The notes beneath the pieces are model-generated. The model saw only the letters and a program-made list of their open reading frames with translations, was not told the DNA's origin and ran no database searches. Of a stretch of DNA of 64,000 nucleotides, positions 49,976 to 63,820 are shown in pieces (position 1 is the stretch's first letter; each line of letters starts with the position of its first letter). The stretch comes from Aptenodytes patagonicus (taxonomy: Eukaryota > Chordata > Aves > Sphenisciformes > Spheniscidae). The translations under genes were made by a program, and so were the position numbers. The stretch spans positions 2,294,001-2,358,000 of the forward strand of contig NC_134951.1 in the NCBI RefSeq assembly GCF_965638725.1, in the 5' to 3' direction.

Positions 49976-52302
49976 CACACGGCTTCAGGAATTTGTTTCA
50001 GTACCTGTCCAGCGCAGGAAGGTAGGGATCAGAAACCAGCCTTTTCTTCTGAACTTCCCCTCTTACTCATCAGAACAAGAAAGAGATCATTAGTGTTATA
50101 AATACGATGTCTCTGTACTGAAGAACAATTTAAAAGGTTCCTGTAGATCTACAGTTTAATAGCGCAGATTGCTACATCAGATGTTAATGACTTCTGGTGA
50201 GTAAAAGTAGTGTGAGAAAAGAGCAGAAAGACCCCAAATGCCTACCAGGAATCCCTGCGATGTGTTCCTGTAAACAACAGGCACGCTCAGCAGTTTAGGT
50301 GGCTCCACCTGAAGGTTCTTACTGCAAGTATTTTTATTAAAAAGCATCAAAACACTCAAAAAATAATGCTACTGATTAAAAAGAAGTGAGAATGACCAGG
50401 CAGGGAAAAATCCTTTACGATCTCTTCTAATTTTTGCATGTGTTTGCTTTATTGTCTCCCTTGCAAGTTGCTGACAGGGCTCCTACGAGTTCGTGTGTTC
50501 GTCTGGACCCAGCAGCAATGCAGGTGGAGAGGGTCACTCGAACATGAATTACGTTTGCATCTCTGCAGTGCAAAGAGGCCCTGAAAAGGCGCCGGAGTGG
50601 CAAATAATGAATTAATACAGTTAATACAAGTTAATACTAGCTAGCCTCTCACTTCCAAATTTTGCAGACAACACCCCTTACCTGCTCTGCAGAAATACCG
50701 TTCAGCTTAGTTCTGAACAAAGCACACCGAGATGGGCGGTTAATGAGGACTGTGCATGCTACGGGTGATTTTTCTCCAGCTCTTCCCCAGCTACTCGACT
50801 TCTCTGATGATCCGGCTAATGAAGCAGGCCGGTGACGCTTGACATCACCTGATCCTCCACGCCTACCATTCAGAAATCCATCCTGCCTTCCCATCGCCAC
50901 CTTCAGCCTCAGCGCACTCAGGCGTGAAACATCCCTGGCCTGTGTCCATGTTAATTTTCTACTTGACAGAACACAAATAGAAACCTGGTCTGGGGGAAAA
51001 CTGATCATCTTGCCGCATAGTAATTAGCTTATAGCGGGGAACGGCAGCGGTGCCAGACCTCCACGCCGCCGCGATAAGGCTGCTACGTCACTGGGATGGA
51101 GCGAGGCTACAGTGAAATCTCGCTGCAGGGAGACATTAAACTACCGCTTCAGAAGATGAAGCGTGCTGGTGCGGATTTGGCTGCGGTTCCAGACACCTCT
51201 CCAGTCTCAGGAGTAAATTACCGATGAGGCTCGTTTAAAGGCTACCGGAGACGGTGTAGGCACAGGTGACAAAATGCCCGCACTTTAAAGGAGAAAGGAA
51301 AGGGTGCTTATTAATGGACCTCAGCGCATGTGGTTTGAACAGGGCAAGCACCTGCGATAGGGGAATTCAATCTCATCCCCCGCCCCCCCTGAACAAGCAT
51401 CTTCTGTACAGAGATAAGGAGACAATCCTGTTGGTACAAGCCAAGCTAGTCTGCTTTTCTGATGCCAGCATAAACAGATAATGCTGACAGACGTCACAGT
51501 AGATACTGCAGCCGAAAAAGCTCTTCTGTGCAAGAGCACTGTATTTATAGAGCTAGCTTTTAGTCTTTGAAAAGTAATTTGCAGTCTTACGGCGCATAAA
51601 TATTTGGTCTGTGCGTTCCTGGTCCTTGCCCGTGGAGTAGCCAGCAGCCTCACCCACGGCGTCTCAGCTTTCGGATTCACTAAACCAAGGAGGCAGCTCA
51701 CCTGCCGCAACCAGCATGCTCGTCAAGGACAATCAATAAGACGCCAACCCTTTATGGACAGCATGGCAGTATAATGGTGCTGTCCCTCTCCTTTCGGCAG
51801 CTGATTTAGGCTAGGTAGACAGGGGTAGAGACAGCTACTCAATAGCTGGATACCTTCAACTCCTCTGCTGTGAATAAAGGGAGTACTCAGTGGTAGCCCC
51901 ATCTTAACTTCATACAAGAAACTCAGGTTACAGAGGTAAAATAAGTAAGCCGTGTACTGTCACTGTTAAATGCCACTGGTACTGAAACCACCAACCTCTG
52001 CTGTGTCCATAGAAAGTGAAGTTGGAGGCAGCTACCTGTGCTCTGTACGTGCCAGCGGTGTAAAGTTTAGAGGACAGTGGCTTTCACACACCGAAGACGT
52101 GTGAAGGGCACACAGAGGCAGTGGTGGACAGCACAACTAGGGCTTGGAGATGGTAACATTGAAAATCCACGTGTAAAGCCAGCGGCTATCCCTCAGACAG
52201 GAGGAGACACATCCTTTCAAAAAAAAAAAACAACCAACCCAACAAGAACAGCAATGTTACAGGCGGAGTCAAAGCAAGGCATTTTGGTGCCAGGACAGGA
52301 TG

Positions 52303-52887
52303 TCAGTTTGGCACAACCCCAACACTTCTCACAAAGAGGAGCAGGAGATTAAGGACCTGGCAAGGAGCTAGCAAAGCATAACAGCCCAGAGCGTACTCGT
52401 AAAACCAGGCTGCCCGGGCGCAGGCAAGCTCTGACGCATGGATGTCTCGCACTCGGTTATCGCTAAGCCGTGTGTCGGCACGGGCTGGGCAAAGCCGCTC
52501 AGGTATCGGCCAGTTGTGCTCCAAGTCTTCAAGGCAGAGGCACGAAGGCCACGGAGCCCAGCCAGAATGACAGCAGCACTGAGGAGATCCCTTCGCTGGC
52601 TCAGCTCTGGGCTGTGTCGCTTTCTCCCTCCTTGGATGAGCACCCGGGCTTTGGCCGGTGGTGCTGGGCACTTCCAGGGGCAGTAAGTCCTCATGAGCGG
52701 CCTTGAACATGTGTGTGCTGCTGTGTTCACTCACTCGCACCCTTCTGTCTCTGTAGACCTGCTGATTACAGCCTCTCTCCAGATTTCCTCGATTGCTATA
52801 ATAGATGATCCATGCATTAAAAGAACAGAAATATTTGGGATGGGAACTTCCCCAAACTGCACCTGCACACACCTTATTTAAGTTCAC
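52303..52887 (-). other. Long open frame in ELP3 intron, no known domain
   Basis: An uninterrupted frame of 194 codons on the same strand as ELP3. The translation shows no recognised domain or repeat and its composition is unremarkable. It may be chance. I would not call it a gene without transcript evidence. Confidence 0.1.
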
Positions 52888-54378
52888 AAAGATTATTTTA
52901 AAAGGAGGTAGGGAAGCATTTCTGCCACATGTTTTTCAGTATCATGTGTAACTACGGTACTTTAAAAGAGAAAGGTACCAGTCTTGAAATTTTATTGCTC
53001 AGGTGCTTCAAGTAATTGTAAAGCACTGACTCGAATCTCTCCGGTCATCGTTATTGCCAAAGGCAACCACCAAAATCAGAGGATGACATCAGAACAATTA
53101 AGTTGCTGCTTAGAGGAAACACAAAGGACCCACAACGTATGAATTTGTTTAAGCACATCCAGTCAGGAGCTTTATGCTTCTGTCATTTAGGAGGGGGAGG
53201 ACCCAGGACTTCTAATATTTCAGAATTTGTTGTATGTTACATTTCACATACTCATCACTGGTGCTGCTTTAAAGAAACAGTTTGAAGTACTTGCTAGAGG
53301 ATTAGGGTCAGAAGGGGCTAATTACGGGATGTCAAGCAGCAAAGTCAAAACAATGACAATAGGAACCCTCAAGGAGACAATGGGAAAGGTTTTAACAGAC
53401 GACTGTCCTTTATCCACCTTCACCTAGACCGAACGATTACTCCTCCCAAGCTCAGGGTACAACGGCGAGGCAGTGCAACCGACCCTAAAAAGCTCATGGA
53501 GAGGCACGGGGAGAGAAGTTTATCGGCTGTCGCAGGCAGACAGACTGGCAAGGCAGAAAAATCCCTTGAGGGCTATCAGATACAAAGGCACCCTCCCTGA
53601 CTCTAGAAGTCCTTGGGCAACAAATGGCTGGAGGCCGAGAAGATGTTTGCACGCTTACTCGATATTTACTCCCTTCCCCAGACACCCAGCATCAGCAGCG
53701 TCACAAATGACATATTGATCTGACCCGCTGCAGCCTACTCATATTCTTCGGGCAGAGGCAGAGTCTGAAGCAAATACGCTGCAAGCTGGACTAAGAGGCA
53801 ACAGGTACGAGGGCTGCGTTGTACTTATGCCGCAGGAGGAACGTGGGGAGCGAGCATGTGTTTGTCCTAAATCATCCTCTGGATGCTCTGCAGTTTCTGA
53901 CAAAAAAACCTGTAGTGCTTGAGTCACTGCATGCGACTGCTCGCCACTGACTCCCAAAGGGGACACCGGCAAGTGCCGACACCTATGGACCGCAAAACGG
54001 GAGATACAGCCTCAAAATAGAGCTCACAAAAATCCCACCCCAAGCAGAAACAGATACAGGTCCGAAAACTGAATGGTAGAAGAGGACAGGAAGGGAGAGC
54101 TTCGTTAGGGATTGGAGTAGCATCATCATACCAAGAGGAGAGAATACAGAATTCAAGCATCGGCTATGGCCAAAGAGGAACAAGCGATTATAAATTCAGC
54201 GAGCTTACAAGCCCATCCACTAGCCTCACACACCAAGGCTTTTTACATTTTCAGTGCCTAAGGACTTGTGGACATCAGAGGAGTAACATGTTTAAAATTG
54301 TTTTAGTGTAATTTAGGGTTGGGGGGGCTTTTTTTTAAAGGGGAAAAAAGATGCAAATTCAAAACAGGTACAATGAAA

Positions 54379-54380
<2 letters not shown>

Positions 54381-54410
<30 letters not shown>
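54381..54410. repeat. Poly(A) homopolymer, about 30 bases
   Basis: An uninterrupted A run of about 30 bases in the ELP3 intron. No retrogene body is recognised beside it. Confidence 0.9.
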
Positions 54411-54414
<4 letters not shown>

Positions 54415-57400
54415 CCACAAAACCAACAAAAGGCAAAGAAAACACACATGCAATTACAAATGCTGGAAAATGGAAAAACCGACATTTCAGATCAGACCTC
54501 CCCAGAGCTCTGAATAATGGAGTGATGCCTCCAGGGTCTACCATTCAGCTACCCAAGCCTGCATACTAATATACTACTCACATCAGAAGAGTAGAAAGGC
54601 ACCACTCATGCAGAAAATTACCTTAAATGAGCAAGGACTTCATGATAAACAAGCCACTCGCTTTTTTTACTTTGCTCTTTGATTTAGGTGGTGGGGGCAC
54701 CTCCTCCCTACTGCTAAGGAGCAGAGACAGCACACTTCTGGCTCTGTACAGAAACCTTGCAAGCAGGCCACAAAACCAGCTCGTTATTGTGAATATTTAA
54801 TTCTGGTTGGTTTGGTCAAACATCAAGATATGAGATCGCACCTTTGGGGGAAGGACGTACCTTGCAATCACTAACATCCAGCGTCCAAAGCATCCAGGAT
54901 CGCTAGCATCCAAGCTTTAAATAGAGCAGAGAATCCGCACAGTGGCAATACCAGAGGTACAACTACGGCGTCACGCACAATATGAAACCAGAGTATCTAT
55001 GGCTGATACAGTTTCCCATCCCATCGGTACCCTAATTTCCCCATGTGCTGCCAGAATCCAAAACGCCCTTCCTAACCTGGCTTGCAAATGCTCATCTTCC
55101 CTCACAAATGCGCTCCTAGTGCATGTCATTGACTCCATAGTCGATTAAATGCAGTTCTCCCACCGGTCCTCTTCAAATGAAGTGATATTTAACTAGACAC
55201 ACCACGAGGCAGCTGCTGTACAGCCTAGCTTGCTTTGTGCATCATTCCCCGGTTCATTGCCTGTGATGACTCCTGGGTGCCTGATGAAGGGGACCTCAGA
55301 TTTTCCTTTGTTTGAGAGTAACCTTGCATGGTTTTAGGTACTGTCGTTATAAGCAACGGCAATCCTGTTAAATCCTGCCGCATTTTTTCCTTTTCTGCCC
55401 GTAAATTGAACATCCCTAAGAGCTAAAAGACTTACGATGAGAAGACAGGTTCAGCTGAACTTGTTTACTCCAAGAACAGCAGGGAGAACAAAATGCTTTG
55501 GAAAGAGTCCGCTGGGAAACTCTGAATTATTTTTTTTTTCCCTAGGAGCACAAACTAATGTGCTCTGAAGAAGCGCAGCAACCGACGGCATTCATTTGTG
55601 CAGTCCTGCTTTGGATGTGCTTTTAAAGGAAAATCCGCTCACTGAATACCTCCGCTCGTGACGTAGGGAGGGGTCCTCACCCTGCTCTGGGTAGGGCGAT
55701 CGCAGCTGATGAGGTGCAGAATGCTACCCAGATCGCAGGGTGAGACTGGTAAACCAGGGAGGAGCATTAGTCTTTCTACAACAGCCTTTAGAGACGAACA
55801 AAGCACGCCGGAGATAAGCCTGCCTTAAGCCAGAAGTAATTCTCAGTTAAAGCAGCAGTTGAAAAGCTGGACTGCGAGCGTGCGTCAAATTTGGGTTACA
55901 AACACAGCAAAGATGAAGCCCACAACTCAACGAACTCTATACTCAAAGCTTTGACTAAGAACAAGCTTTAAGCCCTTAACCCCTGGCGCAGCCTTGAAAA
56001 GGAGCATTACCACTTGCGGGCAGCGTAAGAACAGTGCCAGTCAGAGCGGAAGATTCCCATGAAAGCAAATGGTATTTATTTTTAAATCCCTGAAAACTGC
56101 TATTGCTCACAGTTCTGATTCAACGCTATTTATACTGCTGTGTATTGCAAATCACTAGGATGGAAATCACCTTCATTTTGTCATTAATCCGATTTCTAAA
56201 TACTTCCTACCCAATCTAATTTCAGAATTTGTGGGTTTCTTAGTTGTTTGGGTTTTATAAAATTGGGGATAGTTTGGGTTGAGATTGGGGAAAGGGCTGT
56301 TGAACAAGGAAGAGGCACAAAGGAGGTATCCCCGTAGGCTCAACTCCCGCTCGCTAGATTTTTGTGTAGGGTTTGTCTAACCGGTTCTTCCTCTGCCCAC
56401 CCTAAGGAAAGCTCCTGCAGATGGAGACCACAAAAAAAACCCTTAACAAACCAAGACAGGTTCCCACTTTCCAAAACATGCTCAGCTGGGACAGATGCAA
56501 GGTCGGTGGAAGTCTCTGGGCTGTATTAAGCAGATGTTAGGCCACACTATAAATCTTTGTTTGTAAGTTATATTATGGTGTGTATATATATATAAAAAAG
56601 CTTTCTACCAGAACACCCTTGCAGAACGCTGGCTTTTGCAGAAGTGTCCTTGCTTAAGGACAGCAATATTCCTGTTCATGCCCGTGCCGAAATCCCAGTT
56701 AATACAGTATCAAGCCTGTTTTCAAAGCTGTTACATTATCAAACCTTCGAAATTGAAGTCCATTAAGGACTAGAGGATTGTACGCAGTAGCTATTCCACA
56801 GCACCAATCCCCTAGTACGGGTTTATCCTTGGCTTCTTCCAAATCCCCCTAATTAATTTTTTTTCAAAGGCCATCAATCTGAAGCAGACAAACATCAGAG
56901 AGTCAATTCATTAACATTCCCATATTTCCACTTATCTTGGGCCCACTTCTTCTCTTATTAATAGCTAGTGAGATTGGCATTTCTAAAAATAACCAACCAG
57001 CGCTGGAAGCAAAACTCCAGGGAGCCCTCCCAAACCCCATCAATCCGCCCAGCAATACTTCGGAGTCTCGTGCTAAGGTCTCCCGAGTAGACCCTGGCAG
57101 TTGGCAATCTCCGAGGCAGCCCGTGAATCAACATCCAATATGAACTACGAGACGCTGATTACTCAAGTAATTTATTACTTCTAGGGTGACCAAAAGGCTG
57201 TTTACACGAGGAAATTGGGATACTTTAGAGTGCTGTTGAGTGTGCCCTGAAAGTTTACCTCTGATTTATATGCCAGCTCAGTTTCTCTCCCCTTAAATGT
57301 TCTTCATCGCAGGTGAATTTAACGCTGCTATGAGGCATCGGATTTACTTTTAGAAAGTTCTGAACCTCTGTTTTCTCCCTAACTGCAAAAGGCAAAGGCA

Positions 57401-58654
57401 AGAGTAGCGCAGTCTCCTCAAACACGAGACAGCGTGCCCAAGCAGCACCAACAGACCGGGAGATGAGTCACCGACTATAATGAACGGTTTTATCTTTCGG
57501 GGAGACTACAGAAAACAGGTGGTATTAGTTTAATTTCTAGTCACAGCCTTGCGATTGTGGATTCCTGGCTGCTGCAGTATGCTTAGGAGAAAGATGTTGG
57601 GATCAGTCACCCCAAACTGATTATTATGGTCCTACTGATCTTAATCAGGAGGCAATCATGAATTACTCACTTGTTTCTCACATTTACATGTTTGTATCAA
57701 GCGATTTTACAGTACTGCCTGACAGAGAATATAAAAATGTGAGCACTTCACACTGAAATATGGCACTGACTCACCGCTGAGGGGGAAGGAGTTTTAGCCC
57801 TCCTTGAAGCAAGAAATGGGCAAGTACAAGACATGACACCTGACCTAACGAAGGGGACATCTGCATTTGCAAGGCAGTGAAATAACGTTTAATTAAGAAT
57901 ATTGACTAGGTTATATGTGGGAAGGAAGGAAGGAAGCAGAGGCAGAGGGGAAAAGATTACGCTTTAAGTCCTCCAGGGAGTCTGGACAAAAGGAAAATTG
58001 GCTCTGGCAGCTAACATGCTCTGCCATGGAGGAAAGAGGTTTCTAATGAGCGAGGCTCTAACGGACACAGCCTGAGATGTCAGGAAATCTTGAATACTAC
58101 CTTGATCAGGATGGGCAGCGAATGAGGTGGACAGGAGAGGGGCATTTCTAACGTAACCTCACTAAAAGCAGATTAGTCATATGGAGGTGGTTTTTTTTTT
58201 TTTTTTCTTTGTTTCCTTTTTTTCATAACCACTTGTAACTGTATTGCCTGTTTTGGATGTTGTACATACATACCTTCATCTGAATTTACCTAAATCTGGC
58301 TTGAGTTAAATGCATTTCCAAGCCAACTTCAAGCCGCGCTTCAATCCAAGGCTGTGGCAAATAATCAGCCAGAGACTCCTGGACCCCTCCAGACCTATCT
58401 AGCTCCCCAAATTCATTCCCTAAAGGGTGAGCAGCCCCCCCGCCAGCTGCATAAGCTAGAGATGGGCGTCTGGCCTCATGTCTGGAGAGACAGAAATGTC
58501 GTCAAGTAACCAATAGTGCAAAGCAAGGCTCTGGCATACAGCAGGATACCGGGGGGCACCCAGTCGTTTGGGGTCCCTAGGAAATGGGCTGTCCTAAACC
58601 AATCACTGTGAGATGCCCCTACTCAAAACCAGGGTAGGGAACAGTCACAGATGG

Positions 58655-58705
58655 TCATAGAATCATGGAATGGCTTGGGTTGGAAGAGACCTTTAAAGAT
58701 CATCC
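58655..58705 (-). mobile_element. Very short CR1 tail fragment
   Basis: CATAGAATCATGGAATGGCT, then GGTTGGAAGAGACCTTTAAA and GATCATCC: only the terminal 50 bases or so of a CR1 element. Confidence 0.85.
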
Positions 58706-60934
58706 CCCCGCCACGATGACTGCTGCTAATGTCTAACCAGAGCTGCTAATTTCTAACCAGAGCGGAACCTGAACTGATCTTAGAGATAAGCCCTAACCTT
58801 TAGCCAATAACGAAAACCCTTCATGCTGTCCTATCTTAAAAATGCATGTATTTCTTTCTGAAGAACTCAAAGAGAGAGTTTGCTACTTAGACATAACTTT
58901 CCTAAAAATTATGAGAGTACAGAAATTCAACCATCCACTCCGTTACTTTGCTAGCAGGAGCCCTGAGAAGGTTTCAGCCCCGATGGACTAGCACTGCCCC
59001 TCGCAGTTCTCCGGCAGAGTGCATGCATCAACACGGACCAGGGACCGTTCCCTGAAGAGGCAGTTTGCGTGTTCTGGCACTATTTAGTTGACTAGTACTG
59101 ATGTAGCCATCAAGTGCAAGACTGGAAAATACTGTTGAAGAAAGGACACTGTTAAACAAAACGCTGCAACAAAGCATTAATAAAAACATGCAGTACTAAT
59201 GAGATAGAGTCCTGGGAGAGACATCTTCGAAGCAGATCTCCCTTACACGCTTCTCTCTAGAAAGTAGTCAACATTTTGCAATATGTTGGAGATGTAACCT
59301 TGCAATGGGTTCCCAGATTAAAAATCTATTCTGAAACCAAAATTAGCAAAACCAAGTTCATCCTCCAATGGAGAAAGAACTTCTGGCTGCATTTTTATTT
59401 CAGCTAAAACCAACAGGAGAACTGAAATTCAAGTGGTAACATCTCCAAGGAAACAGCTGGAAAACTTGTGGTCTTTGGAGATGCTGTAGTATTCCGTGTT
59501 CAAAGACAAACTGTAATATATTGTACTTTGCACTCCGGGGGAAAAAAAATAAAAATCGCAGACAAGGTCTTAGTAGGATGCCACAAAGCGTGCACGCAGC
59601 AAAACAGACTTCTTCCACTGGCTCTCAAGGCAAAGAATATAGGCTTCACATCAGTTTGCTAAAATACAGCTAAAATTAGGAACGTGAATGCTTTCACAAA
59701 CCATTTTTCAGCAATTGCTGTACGTTTTCCGTTCTTGTCACAAGAAGTGTTCTTCAGCACAAAGGAATCGCGATTTCCTCTCTCCACGCACCCCAAGCCA
59801 AGATGCTACTAGGAAAACCGAAAGAAACCGTTTTCATTTCCACCTCTCTTCTTACTGAGGAGCGACGTGGTACGGTCATTTCTTAGCCACGCGAAATTCC
59901 CAGTTCAAATTGACACCCACACAGCAGCAACAGGGAAACAGGACTGGCATACGTCTTAAGCAAACAAGAAATAGGGAATCCAGAGAATACAGAATTAATT
60001 ATCTTTAAGCATCTGGCTACCGCCTGCGCGCTGTCCTCACTCACACTCTGGCCCTTGTCACAAGTACTTGTCGAGATGGCGCACTTTGGCTTTTCAACAT
60101 CCAGGGACATTACACAGCTGGGAACACAGAGAGGCTCTTCGCTTCAGCACTCAGCAGCTTGGATCAAAGTTGTGGTTTCCTGCTTTTGGGGGGTTTTCGG
60201 TGGGGTGGCAGAAGATTATTATTTTATTTTTTAAAAGGTCTATATTACAGCTATTCTGTTTAAGTCCCCCAGCATACATGAATCTTATGTCAACAGGAGT
60301 TTCTCTTCCCATACGATTTGCCAGCTTCCCCAGTTATATAACCTATATGCCTGTAAAAGCTTTCTATAGCTACCATAACCGCTAATATAAGATAAATTAA
60401 GGCACAAAGGTAGTCCCGACCTTGACTTCACACACACGCGATGAACCGATGCCACTCTTCTTACTCACAATACCTTGAAAAATGAAATAGGAGAAAGGGC
60501 TGCAGCTCTTTCTTACATAGCTCCCTTCTTCATGATAATGCTTAATGTATCCTAAAAGCACATCTGTCCACCCTAATGACGGTACTTGCAGAAAGACTCT
60601 AAAATGGAGGCTGGCAATTTTCTATCCTCATAAGCTCTGGAAAGCAGCCCTCGACAATAACAACCTGCGACGGGGCCAGATCAGCGAGGTCAGAAATAGC
60701 AGTGTTTGGAGGAGGAAGACACCCGTGGTCACGCAGTCTGTCTCCTTGGGCACTAAGAGCAGGATGGTTCCCCGCAGCGTGTCCCCCGGTATGCTGCTTA
60801 CAATAATAGTATTGTCTGGACAAAGCTATGATGGAATTTGACTCTATTATGAAGCATCTGCTGATGCTCATTTTCTACCTAATACGATGAATGTTCACAG
60901 CAGCAGCATTGGCTGCAATGGGTTTATTTTCAGA

Positions 60935-60980
60935 TTAAGAGAGAGAGAGAGAGAGAGAGAGATTTTAAAAAAAAAAAAAA
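60935..60980. repeat. (GA)n microsatellite plus A-run beside an ELP3 donor
   Basis: About 13 GA dinucleotides followed by GATTTT and an A14 run. On the ELP3 (minus) strand this is a T-run then (CT)n, starting about 20 bases after the donor at 60998. Confidence 0.95.
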
Positions 60981-60998
60981 GGGATAAAGCAAAGGTAC

Positions 60999-61080
60999 CT
61001 GAAATTACAGCAATTTTCCATGACCCGTGCTCCTCCTTGGCTATTCTTTCTGCCTCCTCCATTAGTAACATACCAAATCC
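60999..61080 (-). CDS. ELP3: ELP3 penultimate coding exon
   Basis: Twenty-seven codons plus one base between acceptor CCATTATAG and donor CAG/GTACCT, reading [20 protein letters not shown] then WKIAVIS. This is the acetyl-CoA-binding part of the GNAT-like domain (motif A; the GFGMLL turn follows the Q-H-Q of the previous exon). Phases fit both neighbours (0 in, 1 out). The donor lacks the consensus AAGT and has G at neither +4 nor +5. Confidence 0.93.
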
Positions 61081-63592
61081 CTATAATGGGGGAAACAACA
61101 GGAAGAAAAGATAAGTTCTGTAAAAATAGAAAGCATCCACAAGGTCAGAATATAAGCATGAGTACAGTACCAAAAGACTCATATTTTTGGCACAGGAATG
61201 ATCAAAACCTTACTGCAGGAGAGGGCTCGAGAAGAGTACCGCGGGAGAGGTATACCAACACTAAGCTTTACAGGGGAGCTTTCTCAGGGTTTTTTTCTGA
61301 TGGTGAAATTATTCATAGGCAGTTCTAGTGCCTGACTGCTTCTCGATGGCAGGAACAGAACCAAGTTAAATCCACTGATGGTAAGTCAACTTGGTACGCA
61401 TCCCGTAATTCCTGGCGCTGAACAAGTCTATCCTGCTGAGATAACCAATCCTGAACAACAATCGCCCACCTTAACGTCCACCTTACTAGACCTGGGTTTG
61501 TGCTAGTGAATTAAACAAAGCCAGAGCGCAAACGCCAGATGCAATTGCCTACGCTGTCGAACTGCAGAAGGATCCCAGTGCCATTCTGACTCGGGACATC
61601 AGTCGAAACAGATGTGGCCAGACACTACAGATCCAGAGACCCCTGCTGCTGTCCACTTTTCTGACAGACACCTTGCCTTAGCCCCTTGCAATCTTTATTT
61701 CCACAACCCCTCCAGGAGTCAGGAGCTGTTACCGTGCTCGTTTCAGGATGAAGAATTGAGGCACGCAGCGACCACGGCGCTTGTCGGGGCTACCCACAAA
61801 GCCGCTGCGTGACCCTTGTAGACCTAGGCCCAAGCTCTGTACTGCTCTCCTAGGCTCAGCTCATGACACAGGAGATGGCAAATCAAGAAGAACTGCAGAA
61901 GAACGTGTTAATGTTCTGGACCAGATCCATGCCTCTATTTACGTTTGGAAATCTTGCACAGCAGGAGTGCTACTGGAATCACAATAATGCTTCAAATTAA
62001 GGGAATAGCCTTTCTACTCTATTTAATAACTTTGTTGTCCTATATATCTGGGAATAATTGATTGGATTAATTCACTCCTAACATTAGGATGCAGGACTTA
62101 TGCTCGGCTCTTTGTTCATCTGTTTTCCTGACAAGACGTACAGAATTGGGCTGTGGCGACACTGAAGCAGATGTGATTTAATTCTAAAACACATTTAACA
62201 CTTACAGGCATTTTTAAATAACACACAGAAATCTCCATTCTAAAACGTCCTTCTAATCAGAAATTGCCCCCACAACTGTGAAGAACACTTTCTGATTAAC
62301 CTCTTGAACACTGACTATTCCGAATGAACATGAGTGCGTCATATGCCATGAAATTTCAATTTGCATCCTATTTTAACGTTTGTAGTTGGCTACTTCCAAC
62401 TGATTTTCTCTCTCTCTCTCTTTTTTGCCTTCCCCTCCCCCCCCAATACTCAGGATGACCACTTTTTCCTTTCTAAATTTTTAAGTGTTAACTATTTTAT
62501 AGTGGAAACATCCACTTTTCTTTTTTTTCCTCCCCCCCCACCAGCCACTGCCTTATGGTCACACCTCATCAGCATCTAGCAAAACTGCATCTTAATGCAT
62601 ATACTCAGGGAAAGATTAATAAATACAAGGAAGTTAATTTAAAACATCAGCCCTGAGCACTTCTGGCAAAGAGGACAAACTGATTGCTTTTTTAAAAGCT
62701 CAGTCTAAAGGTTCAAAACCTACTGGGGCAAAATTTAATTCACATTTTTGCTCATTGCAAGCTACAGCATGTTACATGCAGCAGAAGGATAATGTGCCAT
62801 TTTCATACGAGTCACTGCAAGGAATTAGAAACAGCTTTCCACTCCATTCTTCACGTGCTTTAAGAGATACATGAAATGGCTTCCCAAGTGTGTCTGAAGC
62901 AAAAAACTGTCAGACCCAACTAAGACACCTCACTTGGGAATCTCACCGAATCACTTAAACTGATACACATCTCAGAACCAAAGTCGGACTTCTTGTTTTG
63001 GTAGGAAGAACGTATTCAATAAATGTTCCTTTGAAAGAAAACTGGGTAGTACCAAATAAAATCTCACCTTCCGATATGCAATTATTTCAGATTTCAGAAG
63101 TGAAATTCATCTATCGAACAAGATCAATTTTAGAAGGAAATAAAAAGACACAATGGAAGTACCTCCTTTGTTTCGTTTTTAGTCAGTGTGCAGGGAAGTC
63201 TGATGTACTGTACAGGATATCAGAGGAAAGATGCTTCAGAACCAAAGATGCTTAGTCCTCAAAACCCAAATTAGCACCAGCATACGTGAGCTCGTATCAT
63301 ACGGGCATGAAGCAGCGCTGATAACGTTCAGGCATGCTTTTTTTATCTCAGAGCAGTTGCAATTGCCTAAACTTGAACACACTAGCAAAAACTCAGAAGC
63401 AGCATGATTTCAGCAGGTGAAATGCAAGAAGGGGCTCAAATTCAGTTCTGTTTCTATTGCAGCGGACTATAAATTCAAAGCAACTGAATGAATCTCAGAT
63501 ATTAAATAAAATTCTTCTCCAATTATACTGGGGAGAGGGGAGGAGGGTGCAAGAAACAGGTACAGACGAAAAATAAAGATGGCTTGGAGTAC
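61081..63592 (-). other. ELP3: ELP3 intron
   Basis: A 2.5 kb intron from donor CAG/GTACTC to acceptor CCATTATAG. It contains one MIR-like fragment near 61.73-61.86 kb and no other recognised feature. Confidence 0.85.
61730..61860 (+). mobile_element. MIR-like ancient SINE fragment
   Basis: CAGGATGAAGAATTGAGGCA, CTTGTCGGGGCTACCCACAA and GTAGACCTAGGCC resemble the order of a MIR core (GATGAGGAAACTGAGGC...GGTCACA...ACCCAGG). Diverged; moderate support. Confidence 0.45.
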
Positions 63593-63820
63593 CTGGTGCT
63601 GAAATTTTGATGGATCCCGACTGCTCACGGGGACCACGCTCCCATACACGTGCAATTCCCGGACAATGGAAACGCCTCCTTTCAGCTCAGGTCTGAATGA
63701 CTCCTCTGAACACTTCCGCAGTCGGAGAAGGCCAACGAGAATATCCTGCTCTGGATCTTCATAGGACAGGAAGGTCTCCCAGCCACCATTAGCCACATAA
63801 TCTCTTCTAACTAATTCAAT
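63593..63820 (-). CDS. ELP3: ELP3 coding exon (third from the end)
   Basis: Exactly 76 codons in phase 0 at both ends, between acceptor TCTTTGACCAG and donor CAG/GTACTC. The product includes [32 protein letters not shown] and [20 protein letters not shown], ending KFQHQ, nearly identical to human ELP3. ELP3 is the catalytic subunit of Elongator. It uses a radical-SAM and an acetyltransferase domain to modify wobble uridines in tRNA; this exon lies in the latter. The radical-SAM half and all upstream exons lie beyond the right edge, so only about the last 128 residues (of roughly 547) are present. In human 8p21 ELP3 is also followed by PNOC on the same strand, as here. Confidence 0.96.

Larger units (their letters stand above)
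39808..60998 (-). other. ELP3: ELP3 final intron (about 21 kb)
   Basis: Spans from donor CAG/GTACCT (read down from 60998) to acceptor TCACAG. It holds a solo LTR (41950-43012), a MIR-like fragment, two CR1 tails, an A30 run near 54381-54410 and many T/A runs. A 194-codon open frame at 52303-52887 (minus) has no recognisable domain. I see no nested gene that I can support. Confidence 0.8.

Noticed and set aside
54381-54410. Poly(A) run as the tail of a processed pseudogene
   Set aside because: Upstream sequence on neither strand resembles a coding sequence, and I could not find target-site duplications.
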